A stretch of 64,000 nucleotides of DNA from Cymbidium sinense (lineage: Eukaryota; Streptophyta; Magnoliopsida; Asparagales; Orchidaceae): positions 81,830,897 through 81,894,896 of the forward strand of contig CM038220.1 of assembly GCA_021442155.1 (NCBI GenBank), written 5' to 3'. Each line of letters begins with the position of its first letter. Positions within the stretch are counted from its first letter, which is position 1. This document shows, one piece after another, positions 34,317 to 46,990 of the stretch. Both the position numbers and the translations under genes were made by a program. The notes beneath the pieces are model-generated. The model worked only from the letters and a program-made list of their open reading frames with translations, ran no database searches and was not told the DNA's origin.

Positions 34317-37300
34317 GATACTAGGAAGCTAGTAAGCCCCAAAATATCTATGTTTGATCTTTATATTTTGAAATTGAAGTGATTTATTTATTTGAGTTAA
34401 ATTTTTATTTAGAAATCTAGGGAATTCCACAACAAGGTCATGGAAATGCCTTAGGTGAGCATTTATACTTGTAGCCCGCAAAGGGAAGTAGCAACCTCTA
34501 AACCTAAATCTAGGGATCTTTGGCTAGAGCTAAAGCATGATCAAAATTTAAGGTGAAGATGGGTATTTGGTTTACCTCCATAAGAGATAAACCACCCAAT
34601 TGTTTGAACTTACAATCACGTGGGGGTGGCCGCTAACTAACTCCTCCAATGATTTTAAGTACATGTGGGCAAGTCATATGCTTTTGCAAGATAGCTAAGC
34701 TATTGTTTTTTTAGAAAGAGACTAAGTTTTTAAACACACTCCCTAAGAGACTAGATCAAGTAAGGCATGATTTAATGACTTAAATCTAATGCAAATTTTG
34801 TTATGATTTATTTTTATTTCTTGATAGTTGATTTGACATAGGCTATGGGATTCATATGCCTAATGCATGAGAAATTTGATTATGGGCTGAAATCAGCAAG
34901 AAGGAGGTGTATTTCTATCATGTCTCTCAAAGGTCAAGCCAAGTTCCCTAGCAAAGGTGGAAGTCAACAAGAGTGAAACAAGATGCTTTTTATGCATGAT
35001 GTGGAAACATCAAGGGGTTGCTAAATCTTTTATCTTGTTTTATAGCCTAGGCTTTAAGTGAGGTTATGAGTTGTTAATTTTAGTTTTGAGTTGATTAATT
35101 GGATAGAAAATTTACTTTTCCTAAGAGCCTAATCTAGGCCATTCATCAAAGCAAGGAAGAAACCATGAAAATATGTTATTTTAATGTAAACAAACATCAA
35201 ACAATTTATAAAGCTAGCAAAGAATAAGAGGTCTTTGTTGGGATCCATAAAACAACAAAACAAATTGTCTACAACCTTATAAATACTAATTAAATAAATG
35301 GAATTCATGTTATGGAGTCTTCATTCTTCATTTCTCCCTCTTTTCTTTCTTCTTTCTTCTTTCTTCTTTCTTCTTTCTTCTTTTTCATTTGGTTGGTTGG
35401 AAGGTGTTTTTTCTAAAGGCTTCACATGGTATATAAGACATAGTCTTATGACTAATGTTCCCCAATCCCAAAATATTCATTTGAAATCTTAATTGAAAAA
35501 AATTGTGAAATATGAAAACTAAATCTAACTAAAACCTATATAATAGTGATTAGCTAAACAAACAAATCCCAAGCATGTATATGATTGGACTTAGCACCCA
35601 CATGGGTAACCAAGTCCACCTGGCCTATTTTGAATTATGCTTAGGGGTATAAGCAACCTACATAGCAAAAAGAATTTATAATTTTATTATAACACCCCTT
35701 AAGCATAATCCCATGCAGAAGACAATTGTTAGACTAAGATCACCCTACCATCCAGTCTACGCACATACAGCTTAACATCCAGACTAAAATATCACATCAC
35801 AAAATAAAAATAAACATCAAACCATGCACCACCCTAATATAGGACTAGAAATGGTGACTTAGACAAATTTGTGTGCCATTTAAGGCTTGCGTGGTATGTC
35901 TTAGCTAGGCTTTAAGTTTAGAGTTTTGTAAGTATGAAGGGTTAGAGGGTGCTTTCATTTAAGTGATTTAGTTGATTTGGTTGATTTTATTTTATGATTT
36001 TATTTGGTTTCATAAATTACTAAGTGTTGTAAAGAGAAAAGAGAAGAGATTTAGTAATTTCTACATTAGTGATTTTTTAGTGAATGATTATGTGTTTTAA
36101 TTAATCCTAGGGTAAGATTTTTCTAAACAAACTTATTCAAAGAGAAAGACATTTTAAGATTAAGTAAAGTGAATTACTATCACAAAACACAACACTTTAT
36201 TTCTTTCCAACATGTGTAACATGCATATGGATGAACCCTAAGCATATCTATACATGCAAATGGAAATGTTAGGACAACTTCATGATGAATGCTAAGAGAT
36301 GTTGCTTAAGGAAATTTGTAATGTTTCATATATGCATGATTTTATTAAGTATAAAAGAGGGGTTCTTTTATCCATTAATCAAATGCACATTTACATGTAT
36401 GAAAGATATATGTGAGTATGATGCCATTATTTTCTAAACCATGGGTGTAAGGTACAAGACCTACTTGGGGCTACTTAAAGTCTCACAACCCCAGGGTGTC
36501 CAGAATAATATACCACTTTTCTTAAATACATGTGCATGCACCAAAAAAAGAATGGAAAAAAGAATCATGCAAAAGTTTATGTTTGTTTGTTTTGATTTGG
36601 TTGCATTTACATATGAAGTTCCCTCTTAAAGGATAACATAGGAAAGAATTTAAGTGTTGTGTTCTTTTTTTAAATGAACTATACACTTTGCAAATCTATT
36701 CAAAACTATGTTAAAAGAGAAGAGAAGGAAAAGTCACATAATACACATTTTATATTATACTCACATGCAAACTTATAGGTAATTATAAGCATACCTTTCA
36801 TTTGTAATATTTTATTTCTAAGTTTGGAAAATAATTTTTGGATTTAGTAGTGATAATAGCCATTCATATTCTTACTTTAGCCAAAATATGCAATTTGACA
36901 TAAAGGAAACATTTCATTTTAATTTGATTTTTCAAAAGACATGAATGCATGATTTTCATATGACATACACATTTAGCATGTTAGAAAAGAAATAAAGTGA
37001 TGCAAGCATGTAATTTCATTCACCTTAATTACTAAAGATAATCCTATGGAATAAGATCATTTAAAGTGAATCAAATTGTATAAAGGAATTTTTAGTTTTA
37101 TTATGAGTTTGATTTGAATTTAGAAAATGTTAAAAGATTTTTCTTAAACATATATGTGTGTTATTTTAGTTTAATTTTTTAGAACCATTAGATTGATTTT
37201 ATATTTTGTTTACATTAAGGTGTAAATTAAGTTTATTAATTACCCCTTACTTACACCTCCTTAACATAATTATTCAAACAATTGTGACCAACATATGATA

Positions 37301-40300
37301 TGCGACCACATTGAATTTAAATCGATGCACCTAAGAAAGAAAGGGCCTGCGGTTGGCTCATAATTGATTAATTAAGCTAAGGTGTTTAATTAAGTACTTT
37401 CATAACCCTTCCCATGTAGGTTGGATTTGATTTCCTTAAGTTTACTTAGATTGTGAACACCTAAGCATCTACCCAAGAAAGGATTGATTAAGTGATTAAC
37501 TTTTTTTATTAAATTTTTTTTTGAATTTGGTTAATTAAGCTATTTGATGAAATGATTAAATCATTAATCAATTTGTAATTAAGTTTTCATTTAAATGAAA
37601 TAGACTTGGGGAAAAGAATTTGGAAAATGCATCCTAATCTCATTCCCTAAGTCTATCCACTATTCCAAGATGATTAACAAATTTAATTAATGAATTTATC
37701 ATCATTTAATTAGTTAATTAATCATTTAATTGATTAAGAGAGTGATTAGAGATGAAACAAGCAATTACCTAAATTAGTCCAATAATAAATTTCAAAAATC
37801 ATGAGAGGGTAGAGGTCATCCCACTAATTAACCCTTAGAGTTTGGAATAAATTATTGCAATATTAAGTAACATAATTACATCCTAATAAAACTTAAATTA
37901 AGAAAACATCATTTCTCAAAATCAATTAAAATTAATTTTATATTATTTCCCTTTGAATTATCTTTCAAATAAAGTTGAGTTTATATTTTTTGGATTTTTT
38001 ACATTTGTTATGAATATTTGAAGTTTACGTAAAGTCATCATTAAATTTATAACTAATCCATTGGTTCCATTGGACCTAGCGCGGACACTTTCCACATGGT
38101 CTAATGAGATTGGTTATTTAAGGTGTCAAATCAGCGGTGTCGGTCTACGCTTTCCTTGGGTCGATTAAAATTGAAAGGTTTGGATTAAACCCGCATTCTC
38201 TAAATGGTTAATCAGTAGATCTAACATATATTAATCAGGATCGTCCATTCAAAATATGCGGGATGGATGGTCCATGATTCATCCCGCCCGCCGGGTAGCG
38301 TCATCGTGCCGGGGCTTGATCCGCTCACGTGAGCTTGGATTGAGCAAAGATCAAACCCACACCATCAAGAAGAAAGAAGGAGAAGATCCAATGGTCAATT
38401 TCACTTGAGATTATACTTTCCTTCACAAAGACCAAAGAAAATCGAGCCTAACCTCGGTTTAGATTCATACCTTGGAAATCTCCCAACCATCGAGGTAGCT
38501 TCATCTAGTGGAGACGAAGCCCTGTTGAAGGTTTGAAGGCTTGAGATCAAGTGGATCCTTCTATTGGCCAAGATGAGCTCAAATTCTTACGTCATTGGTC
38601 TAGACCCCTCTTCCCTTGGCTTGAACACTTAGGAAACACCTTGGGTAAGCTCGATTTGGTCCTCTGATGATGCTTTCAAGACCAATTAGTTTGGTTTGAG
38701 CAAAGTGGAATTTCCAATGAGCTCCCTATTTGTTTGAAGAAATCTGAAAATGGAGAATTTAAATGAGCTTTGGAAACTTTGGGAGAGCTTGACAATGCTT
38801 CATGAGTTCTATCACTTAATTGAATGCAAGTCTGAAATGAAGTGGAATTAGGGGAGTATATCTCCCTTTACAAGGATCGGAACAACCAAGCTTGTCTCTT
38901 CCATTTTGATCAAATTGATCACAATGAGTGGGTTGGTTAGGCCATTTTAATCTCCACATGGTTTAGTTTTCACGGAGGAGTGGAGTGGTGAAGTTTCCAT
39001 GTGCTCATTTGAGTGGAGAGTGACTCCATGTGGAGAATTAGGTGGTCAATTTTGGCCTTGGGTTGGGTTTTGAACCCATTGGGTCATATGCACCACACTT
39101 ATTAATGTCCACTTAGTCCACTAAGAGGGTGCCAAGTGGCCATGAAAAGGATTTGACCAAATTCCAAGTGGAATTGGCCATACTTTACACGTTGACCTAG
39201 GGGTAAAATGGTCATTTAGCTTTGATTTCAATTTAGACAAATTTAGAATAGTTTGAAATTATGTTGTACAAATTTTCAATGAATTTGGTGTTAATTTGAT
39301 ATCATTTCGCTCATGTTGACCCATTTAGGTCAACAGGGTTAACTTGGGTCAAGTTGACCAATTGGATCAAACCAAGGGTTGGGTCAAGTTCATATGACCA
39401 TTTGAAAAGTGTTTGCATCATTGGTTTGGGTCAATTTGGTTTATATTTTCTTTTGTTCATTTGATTTCATTTAGGTCAAATGGGTCAAGTTGACCAATTT
39501 GACCCATTTGACCCAATTTAATTGTCGGTCATGAGTTGGTTTAGGTTTGATTGGTCATTTGAAATATTTTGCAAGCTTTGGTTTCAATCAATTTTGGTTT
39601 GGTTAAGTTTCAAGTCAATTTGACCTTTTAGGTCAAGTTGGGTTCATGATCAATTGGTCTAGGTTGGGTCTAGTTCAATTAAGGCTTTGGTCAAGTTCAA
39701 TAATTGGTTTAGAATGAATTTGACCCATTGGTTGCAATCAATTTGTCTTAGATCAAGATTTGACATATTTTGACAATTTGGGTTAAGTGGCCAATTGGGC
39801 TAGGTTAAGCTCAAATGATGACTTGCTCATGTTCAAGCATTGATCATGAATTGGTTTTGGTCAATGGTTTCAATCAATTTTGGCATATGGTGATTTTTGC
39901 TAGTTTGGGTTTCATTTTGGCTAAGTGTTGATTTGGTTTTGAGTGATTGATCATCTCATGATGATTGTTGCTCACAATGTGAGGCATAATTAGGCTTAGT
40001 TTAATCCAGTTTAGGTAGAATTAGAATTTGGATCAAAAGAAGTACTTTAGGTCACTTTGGGTCAAGTGAGCCTAAGTGGGTTGACTTGATCAAGGCTTGA
40101 ATCAAGTTTGGTTGAACTCACATATGGACTTAGGATTCAAATATAAATCCTTTTGCAAGTGATTTGGAGTCAAATGGGTTTTGATTCATTTGACAATTTT
40201 CAAGTTCAAAGGATGAACAAGGGCTTGAGTTGGGTTTGAGTTTTTAATTTAGTTTTGGCTATTTGAATTTATATTACATTTTTATTTGTGAATATAAATA

Positions 40301-40861
40301 AGAATATAAATGGGTTATGAGAAACTTTCTTGAATTTGAATTGATTTCAATTTGATTTGAAAGAGTTCAAGGGTTTATGTTAAAGAGTTTAGGTTGGAAT
40401 TAGGTAAGATTTGGATTTGATTTTTGAATTTAGTTTTGGTTATTTGAATTTATATTTCATTTATATTTATGAATATAAATGAGAATTTAAATGGGTTTGA
40501 CAAAATATTTTGAGTTGAGTTGATTTGATTTCATTTGAAATCAAAAGTGACTTAAGGTTAGTTTGGAATTGAATTGATTTGAGTTTGAGGTTGATTTGGT
40601 TGGATTTGGGGATTATGATTTGAGGTTTGACTTGAAAGAAAAGAGTAAGGATTTGGTTCAAGCTATAGGGTAGGCAAGTTTTCCTAACACCCCCAAGGCA
40701 AAACCTATTCCTATAGCTAACTCTTCTAGGTCTCTAGGGTTAGGTTAAGTGTTCACCTAATCACTAGAAGTGTCTTAAGGATAAGGAACTCTTAGGGTCT
40801 AAGAGGAGTCATGTGTCTAAGATGGAGGGGTTGAGAGCTCATTCTAAAAATGAGGCCAACG
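34317..40861 (-). mobile_element. R2 body: reverse copy of the long element
   Basis: Reverse complement, with clear substitution-level divergence, of F2 from its tail to its head. Landmarks in reverse: the AGTTAGCGGCCACC block (reverse strand, about 34630), pyrimidine tract 35341-35383, GATATGC block near 37300, hairpin island 38050-38330, GGTCAA-rich tract 39290-40100, subrepeats near 40270 and 40450, and the head ending GGCCAACG at 40861 (family GGTCAACA). No gene is seen; short open frames lack recognisable domains. Its first 449 bp lie at 26453-26901. Confidence 0.8.
35341..35383 (-). repeat. TTCTTTC microsatellite-like pyrimidine tract in R2
   Basis: About five TTCTTTC units within a pure pyrimidine run, the reverse-strand counterpart of the purine tracts in F1, F2 and F4. 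The units here are more regular than in the other copies, indicating local slippage. Confidence 0.8.
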
Positions 40862-40938
40862 GGGATGTATATGACTTAATTCTAGGTATAACTACACATG
40901 CAACATATTTCTTTTAGCACACTTTAAATGAAGGATGT
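40862..40938. other. 77-bp spacer between R2 and F3
   Basis: Same length as the 1456-1532 spacer and clearly similar (ACACATGCAACATATTTCTT and AGCACACTTTAAATGAAGGA are shared). It ends GATGT before TGTTGACC, against GATGC in the first copy. This shows that the reverse-spacer-forward arrangement was copied as a unit. Confidence 0.75.
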
Positions 40939-43900
40939 TGTTGACCTCATTTTTAGAATGATCCCTTAACCCCTCCATCTTAGGCATAAGACTTCTCTTA
41001 GACTTTAAGGGTTCCTTAGTCTTAAGACACATCTAGTGATTAGGTGGACACTCTCACCTAGCCCTAGAAGACTTAGAAGAGTTAGCCATAGGAAAAGGTC
41101 ATGCCTTAGGGTGTTAGGAAAATCTCCTACCCTTTAGCTTAAACCATTCCTCACTTTCCTTCTTTCAAGTCAAAATCCAAATCAATTCTATTTTATTTTC
41201 TCTAAACTCAATTCAATTCCATGACTCAATTCCATGATTGAAACCCATGATTGAAATCTATGATTGAAACTCATGATCAAAATTATCAAAAATTCCCAAG
41301 TTCAAATTTCCTTTGTCCTTAATCCTTTCTTAAGGACTTAGCCAAAATCATGATTCAAACTTATTCAAAGCTTTGAGATTTTCTCATAATACATTTATAT
41401 TATCATTTATATTGTCATTTATAAATGAAATATAAATTCAAACCCATCATATCAAATTCAAAATTTCAAATCAATTCATGAAAATTTTCTTAAGCCCCTT
41501 TAATTTTCCATTAAAGGACTTAGCCAAAATCAACTCTAAACCTTGACCAAATCACTCCAAATCCTTGGGATTTTCAAAACATATTTATATCCTCATTTAT
41601 TTGCTCATATATAAATAAAATATAAATATAAATATATTCAATTAAAGAAAAAAATTAAATTCCAAATTTAAAATGCTTGAAATTTCCTTGAATACCTTAA
41701 TTTTCCATCAATGGATTTAACCTAAACTTTGATCAAACCATTTCAAACTCATGGGATATTCTCAAAATCAATTTATATTCTCATTTATGTTCTCATATAT
41801 AAATAAAATATAAATAAAAATCAATCAAATCCAATCCAAAAATTAAATTTTAAATTAAAAATTCTCTTAAATCCTTTAAATTCCCTTTAATGGATTTAAA
41901 TCATGATTAAACTCCTTCAAATTCCTGAAATTTTCTCATGATCAATTTATATTCTCATTTATATTCACATATATAAATGAAATATAAATATAAATCAATC
42001 AAAAATTCCAAAATCAAACTAAAATTAATTCAAAATCAAATCTAAGCCTTTCAAGCCAAAATCTTGAACTTAGCCAAATCACTCTGGAATCAAGCCAACC
42101 TCTTAATTTTCTCTCAAGGTTCAATCAACCCTACAATCATGAGCTGATATATAAATCCAAACCTCAACCATTCAATCAAAACTCAAATCAAAATCAAACC
42201 CAAGACCCTTCATATTCTTCCTTTGAATATGAAATTTTCAAATGGATCTAAATCCATTTGACTTCAAACTACTTGTAAATGGATTTATATTTCAATCATG
42301 AGTCCATATACAAGATTAATCAACTTAAAATCAAGCTTTGACTAAGCCATTTAACTCACTTAGGCTCACTTGACCTAAAGTGACCTAAAGTACCCTTATG
42401 AGCCAACTTTTGATCCTAACCAAATTGGATTGAGCCGAACTCATCTCATCATGATCATCATGGAATGATCAATCAATCAAATTGGGTCAAACCAAGTCAA
42501 ACCTAAGGCTTGACCAAGTCAACACTTAACCTAAAATGAAACCTAACATAGTCAAATTCCACCATAAGCCAAATTGACTGAAACCATTGATCTAAGTTCC
42601 CTCATAACCTATTTTTGAACTTGACCAAGCCAACATTTGAGCCTAACCGAACCCAATTGGCCCACTTGACTTTTGACCTAAAGGACCAAAATGTGTTAAA
42701 ACATGATATATGCCAAATTGATTGAAACCAATGGGTCAAGACTATCCCAAATCACTTGTGGAACTTGACCAAAGCCTCAATTGGCCAACTCAACTCAATT
42801 GACCTTGGACTGACCTAAAGGGTCATGTTAAGCCAAAATCGAACTTAACCCAAATTGAGTGAAAAAGAAGATACCAATCCACTCTATATGACTAACCTAA
42901 CCTAAACCTACCCTTGACCTACCTAAATAGGTCAAATGGGTCAAATAGGTCTTGACCCATTTGACCTAAATGAGTCATATGAGCCAAAATCAAATATATA
43001 CCAAATTGAACCAAACCGAAGGCACCAAAACATTTCAAATGGTCATATGAACTTGACCCAACCCTTGGTTTGACCCATTTTGACCTAAATGGGTCAACAT
43101 GATCCAAACCCTATCAATGGATTTCAAATCCAATGAAACTTGGCCAAACCTATTTTCCCAACATACCAAACATACCCAAGGTGAAATAATAGCAAAATGA
43201 CCATTTTACCCCTAGTCCATAGAACAAACTTTGGCTTAACCCATGGGTATTTTAGTCATACCCTCTTCACAATCACGTGAGACTTTCCTAAAAGTTCAAG
43301 GGGACTTAGTGATGAGTGGTGCACCCAACCCAATGGGTTTGGGTCAACCCATTTGACCCATAGACCAAACCTGACCATATAGCCTAAAATTCAATTTTCA
43401 AACTCCCTCCTAAGCTCAATTTGATGCACATGGGAGGTTGGCATTAACAGCCTAAACAACTCACTCCATATTGTCAATTTGATCAAAATGAAAACTAATA
43501 GGTCGTAGATTTAGGGTTAGATATACTCCCCTAATTTAAAGAAAATTCACTCACACGATTGAAACCTGTTCACCTCGAGCATTCCCAAGGTCTCTAGAGG
43601 ATTTGATTTCCCTAATTCTCAATTTTGCAGTGCAAAATAGCTCAATCCAATTTCCAACTTCCTCTACACTTGATCTTAATCCAATTCCTTACACACTCCT
43701 TCTAAAGACTAATTCAAACTTGCCCAAGAATCCATTTGAGTTCCCACGATGGGGAGCCTCAATTGGATCAAAGCCACAAGTGAGATCAAGTGGTGTTGGT
43801 CCATAGGAAGATCCGCTCAACCCTAAGGCTTGAAACTTTCAAGCTCCAATCAGGAAGAACTTGGCTCATCTCAGTTGTCCATTTCATTTTAGGTGACATC

Positions 43901-46900
43901 AGGTATTTATTTAATTTGCATGAGAAATCTTTAGCTGATGATTTGGTTGAGTCTTGTAAGATTTTATAGCCTTCTTGATCATGATGATCTTTTAATCCTC
44001 GGGAAGAACTTGGCACCCACATGGGCATGGTGAGATTATGGGATTAGTTGTTTAATTTCTAATTAATTTTAAAATATTACTTCATAAAAAATTAAAATGC
44101 TGGAAAAAATACGTATGATATTGAATATTTTTAAATGGATTTTGAATTCCTCTGGTTTGATTTGGGATTTTGTTTACCTAAATCTTAATTGTAATTATTT
44201 AATTATGAAAAATTCAAGATAATTTCATCAAATATTGATTCATTTTAATGATTTTGATTCCCCTAATTTTTGAATTTGGGCTTAATTGGGAAAAATTGCC
44301 ATTTTATTCTTAATTAAGGCTAATTTGATTATTGGATTTATCCTATGATTAAGTTTGGGTGGATTATCCAGTAGGGTTTATGGAATATTTTGGGGCATTT
44401 CCCTAAGCTATTCCCTAAACCCCTTTTCTCTCCTTAATCCCTCTTAATTAAGATTAACTCATTAATCTTAATTTTCAAAAATTCTAAAAGTTCTAGAACT
44501 TAATTAATCTATCTTGGTAGATGTTTAGATGTTAAATAACTTAAGTCTAATTAAGGAAATTAAAACCCCTTTCATAAGTGTGAAGGGGTGTTTTAAAAGT
44601 ACTTAAGCTAAACCCCTTAGCTTAATTAACTTTTAATTGTGAGCTAAATTTCCTTAGGCCATTTCATTATTAGGGGCATTGCAAATTTAAATTACTTGTG
44701 AGTTTTATGTCATCTCATTAGCTTGTAATTACTTAGTTAATTTTTCTAAGGTGTTGTAGGTATGAGTTAATTAAGCCACTTAATGCATACCTTAACCTAA
44801 TCGTTTAAAAATGGATTTAATTATCTAAAAATTAAACAAAAATACAAAATACATGTGGGTATAGGTTAGGAATATCAAACTCATCTCACCTTTTCAAAAT
44901 TAAATCATACTTCAAACTAAACAAAAATCATTTTGAAATTCACTTTGATTTAATCTAAATTTTCATCTTCCTTAAGAATGACTTTAGGATTTAAGTAAAG
45001 TGAGTTTGTTCTTTCAATACTTTTGATCTTTATTAAGTTGTATGCATATGATTCATGCATTCATAATTTCATGTTTCAAATTTTAAAATAAAATTGTTTA
45101 CTTTATGTCAAATGTGCATGTGTTGGCTAAAGTAAAATATGAGTGGCTATTATCACAACTAAATCCAAAATATTTTCAAAAATCATAAATTAAATATCAA
45201 ATCTGAAAGTGTGTTACTCATATTTTAATTATAAGCTTCCATGTGATGGATTATAAAAGCATGTTTAGCATAGACTCTATTTCTTCCTCATGTTAGCATA
45301 GTTTTGAATAGAGTTAGTATGATGTAAGGTTCATTTGGAGAAAGAACTTACCAAAATCTTACTATTCATCTCTATATCTATCATCTAAGAAGGATTGCCT
45401 ATACTTGCATGAATAAATTTCATAAACAAAAGGAATCCGTTAAATAACTTTTGCATATTCCTTCCCCCTTTTCATTTCTTTTATATACATGTTTGTACTT
45501 AAGAAAAGAGATATATTAGTCGGATGAGGTTTGAGGCTAGTCTTGTTCCTTACACCCTTTCTGGTACTCACTTATGCCTTTCTTACTTGCATGTAAAATT
45601 TTGGATAAGGAAAACCTTTTTCACTTAACAAAAATCATGCATATTCAACTTCTAAATTTTCTTAAATGAATTACTTAGCATGCATCATAAAGTGTGTTAA
45701 CTACTCTCATTTGCATATATAGATACTCTTAGGATCCATCCATATGCATGTTATATATGTTGGGAATGAATTGAAGTAATGTGTATTATGTGAATTTTGA
45801 TTCATTTTATTTAATCTTAAAATGCCTTTCCTTTTGAATAGGTTTATTTAGAGTTTGTCTAAACTTAGGATTGATTAAAATATGTAATCAAAACATTCAA
45901 CTAAATGAAACTAAAACATGAACCTACCTTTGAAATTACTTAAGGATTAGGGAAGGAAAGAGAAGTTCTCTTCTCTTCCTGTGTCTTTATAACTTAGTAA
46001 TTAATTATAAGTTTCACTCAAACCAAATTAAAACCTGAAATAAAAATAAACCAAAATATTTAAACAACTTAAATGAAACCCTCCTCTAAGGTGAACATGT
46101 CCTTCACACTTGAACCTAAAGTCATAAGCTAAGCATTCCACACAAACCTTCAAATCATGCACATTAGCCTAAGTCACCACTTCTAGCTTTAGGTTGGGTG
46201 GTGTATGGTTTGATGTTGTATTTTGTTTTGTGATGAATGTTTTAGATTGAATGTTAGGGTTTATGTTCATAGAATGAATGGTAGGCGTGCTTAGTCTATT
46301 CTTTTCTACAAAGGATTGTGCTTAAGGGTGATATTATAAATAAAAATATAAATGCTTCTTGCTTTGCGGTGCTTATACCCTAAGCATAATCCATAGGCCA
46401 GTGAACTTAGTCACCCATGTGGCGTGATAAGTCCAATATACATGGGATTTGTATTGTGTGATTTAACTAACCTTTATTTTGTAGGTGTTAGTTAGATTTA
46501 CCTTTTCCTTTTCATGTAAAATTTGTATATTTAGGATTTTGGAATGATTTTTTTATGGGGATTAGGATGAGCATTGGTCATAAGATTTAGGAGGAGTTAG
46601 TTGGCCACCCGGTAGTTGTAAGTTTAAGCTATCGGTGGTTTGTCCTCATGTGGAGGCAAATCGATTTCTCATTTTTGCCTTAGATTTAGGTTGTGCTTCC
46701 AGCCCTCACCAAAGCTACCAAGATTTAAAGTGGTTACTTCTCCCTTTGTGGGTGCATAATTCCTCACCTCTATTTTTTTAATCTTGTGTTAGAATCTTAA
46801 GTCCCATGAAAATGCAACTCAAACAAACTAAATCAATTTCCAAAATGTAAAATTTAGAAAGTTTGAGATGCGCTAGGTTTCCTAGCATCACGAGCATTTC

Positions 46901-46990
46901 TACTTATCTTCCATTTTGGCTTTGATAATCTCCTTTTGATCAATCTCATTTTATCTTCAAAAACATAAACCAATCAATTGATAGTCCTTA
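40939..46990 (+). mobile_element. F3: third long forward element, truncated at its tail
   Basis: Starts TGTTGACC and follows F1 closely in order: subrepeats 41390-42000, TTGACC tract 42340-43110, a reduced GC island (about 43850-44040, partly deleted), AT-rich middle, family tail up to TGATAGTCC. It breaks off near 46990, where reverse-oriented R3 begins, so the TCACCACA end is missing. The purine tract expected near 46.6 kb is deleted. No coding motif is seen. The missing parts make it the most eroded long forward copy. Confidence 0.7.

Noticed and set aside
35298..35492. Hydrophobic, Ser/Phe/Leu-rich small protein resembling a membrane segment
   Set aside because: It is the translated TTCTTTC pyrimidine tract; the same artefact appears on the opposite strand of the purine tracts in the forward copies.
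26902..40861. Palindrome produced by an unremoved sequencing adapter (read-through artefact)
   Set aside because: The arms differ by many substitutions as well as indels, and the centre is explained by a clean insertion with a GATAC duplication.
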